The translations under genes were made by a program, and so were the position numbers. From contig NZ_CABVQK010000005.1 in NCBI RefSeq assembly GCF_902499335.1, forward strand, positions 124,001 through 188,000: 64,000 bases of DNA, read 5' to 3'. The notes under the pieces were generated by a model. That model was given only the letters and a program-made list of their open reading frames with translations, ran no database searches and was not told where the DNA came from. Positions within the stretch are counted from its first letter, which is position 1, and each line of letters starts with the position of its first letter. This DNA comes from Burkholderia lata (GTDB lineage Bacteria; Pseudomonadota; Gammaproteobacteria; Burkholderiales; Burkholderiaceae). This document shows positions 63,203 to 64,000 of the stretch, in pieces.

Positions 63203-63916
63203 TCACGTATTCACGGAGAGCGCCAACGGCATCAAGTCACTTGCTTGCGTCCGCGAGAGGACGTACAGCTCGAACCAGTTGTACCACTCGACCATCAGGT
63301 GGTCCGAGTGGCCGTGAATGAGTGCTTCCGGTGCAGTCGATGGCCAGAAGATCTCCAGCCGCGCATCGAACCCCGGAAGCGTGTCCCGGAACTGGTGCAG
63401 CAAGTAACCGACGGTCACACCATCGGGCGTCTCGACGCGCCCCATCATCCGATGCGGCATATCGGGAGCCAGTTCGATCGGGATACCGCTCCAGTCATCC
63501 AGATGGCGGAGCTTCAGGAGGGCCGGCGACTTCGTATGGCCGGGTACTTCGAGAATGCCGACACGCCCGTCCGGGAGCGGTAGCGCACCGAGATGCTCAG
63601 GGTGAGCACGAAGCATTGCCGGGCTGTTCGGCCCGCCATATCCCTCCCAGAACCAGGCCACGAACTCCGCGCTGGTGCCCACCGCCACGTGCGCTTCGGC
63701 AACTGACGAACTGAAGCGGCCATTCGCACGCAGCGACCAATCCTTCTCGTTCGATTCGTGCTCCGCGATCTCCTGCGCGAACAGGCTGACCATGCCGTCT
63801 GCCCCCAGTTTCTCCATGAGCAAGGCCATCATGTAGCGCGCCCTTTTGACCTCCATTCTGAGGATGTCCTCGCCGGCCACCTCCGTACCTGACTTGAAAA
63901 ACGTCACTGCTTTCAC
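63203..63916 (-). CDS. Possible 2,4-diacetylphloroglucinol hydrolase-like protein
   Basis: A 237-residue protein which I tentatively place with the PhlG-type DAPG hydrolases. It has a conserved C-terminal block (PEALIHGHSDHLMVEWYNWF) with H-x-x-H and E placed as zinc ligands, and earlier histidines (FAQEIAEHESNEKDW). PhlG cleaves the C-C bond of 2,4-diacetylphloroglucinol, an antifungal of soil pseudomonads. GTG at 63916 is chosen for its GGAGG box five bases upstream. A perfect 30-bp palindrome lies ahead. The family call is uncertain: other small hydrolases share a WYNWF-like segment. Confidence 0.5.
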   Translation of the reverse strand: MKAVTFFKSGTEVAGEDILRMEVKRARYMMALLMEKLGADGMVSLFAQEIAEHESNEKDWSLRANGRFSSSVAEAHVAVGTSAEFVAWFWEGYGGPNSPAMLRAHPEHLGALPLPDGRVGILEVPGHTKSPALLKLRHLDDWSGIPIELAPDMPHRMMGRVETPDGVTVGYLLHQFRDTLPGFDARLEIFWPSTAPEALIHGHSDHLMVEWYNWFELYVLSRTQASDLMPLALSVNT

Positions 63917-63966
63917 TTGAACCTCCGTAGCACTGTTGAACGAGTTGCCATGTTTCCCGACTCGCG

Positions 63967-63996
63967 ACACTAACGCAAGTTAACTTGCGTTAGTGT
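63967..63996. promoter_or_regulatory. 30-bp perfect palindrome near the window edge
   Basis: The left arm ACACTAACGCAAGTT (63967-63981) is exactly reversed and complemented in the right arm AACTTGCGTTAGTGT (63982-63996). It is 50 bp upstream of the hydrolase-like start. Sites of this size suit two TetR-type dimers. A regulator gene may lie just beyond the right edge, so the pair would be an inducible detoxification unit. Confidence 0.7.
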
Positions 63997-64000
63997 TTAC

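Overview
The window is high-GC DNA with Burkholderia-style genes, including two GspG/OmpC-type trimeric porins, a short H-NS with the TWSGRGRAPAWI tail, many LysR regulators and a TRAP system. It has no rRNA, tRNA or core informational genes, which fits a secondary replicon. One block matches, gene for gene, the ShvR-regulated afc region that I recall from the third replicon (pC3) of Burkholderia cenocepacia: a LysR gene beside 24 genes, ending in acyl-CoA dehydrogenase, citrate synthase, methyltransferase, TauD dioxygenase, ABC pair, membrane protein and FAD oxidase. I therefore read the window as pC3 of a Burkholderia cepacia complex strain. This is recognition from memory plus gene order, not a database search.

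Left flank (1-6.3 kb): the start of an unidentified gene, azoR, a YceI protein and a divergent LysR gene; a ProP-like transporter; an alpha/beta hydrolase; and the LysR gene taken to be shvR. A 617-bp AT-rich gap (6300-6916) follows.

afc cluster (6.9-32.7 kb): a divergent promoter at 8833-9194 feeds a two-gene leftward operon (membrane desaturase, ferritin-like diiron desaturase) and a 22-gene rightward operon whose genes mostly overlap or abut. The parts suggest a specialised lipid. A fatty acyl-AMP ligase and an acyl carrier protein activate and carry a fatty acid. Three oxygen-dependent diiron-type enzymes and two acyl-CoA-dehydrogenase-like proteins can unsaturate it. Three thiolase-fold proteins, a citrate synthase homologue with a complete catalytic triad, a fold-III PLP decarboxylase, a second adenylating ligase, a methyltransferase, a TauD-type dioxygenase and a GlcD-type FAD oxidase can build and tailor a head group. 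A Lol-like set (ATPase, FtsX-type permease, LolA-like periplasmic carrier, outer-membrane protein) and a separate ABC-2 exporter could move the product outwards. Published phenotypes that I recall (antifungal activity, rough colonies, biofilm and pellicle, membrane lipid changes) fit an envelope-associated lipid.

Middle (32.7-45 kb): a small gene with a G9 tract, a chemoreceptor, and a pectin-related module (lactonase, TRAP dctPQM and a GH28 polygalacturonase lipoprotein) around a 17-bp palindrome. Then come a LuxR regulator and a histidinol-phosphate aminotransferase gene preceded by a four-histidine leader peptide and an intrinsic terminator, which looks like an amino-acid attenuator.

Right part (45-64 kb) is mosaic: small stress or resistance-like genes (RidA, H-NS, cupin, ANT(2'')-like, GYD), a large CBS-PAS-GGDEF-EAL protein, cytochrome b561, several decayed genes (ankyrin, IS5-type transposase, XRE regulator), two porins, a LysR/SDR pair, a TetR regulator with a 20-bp palindromic operator before a cyclase-fumarylacetoacetase operon, and a possible DAPG-hydrolase-like gene next to a perfect 30-bp palindrome at the window edge.
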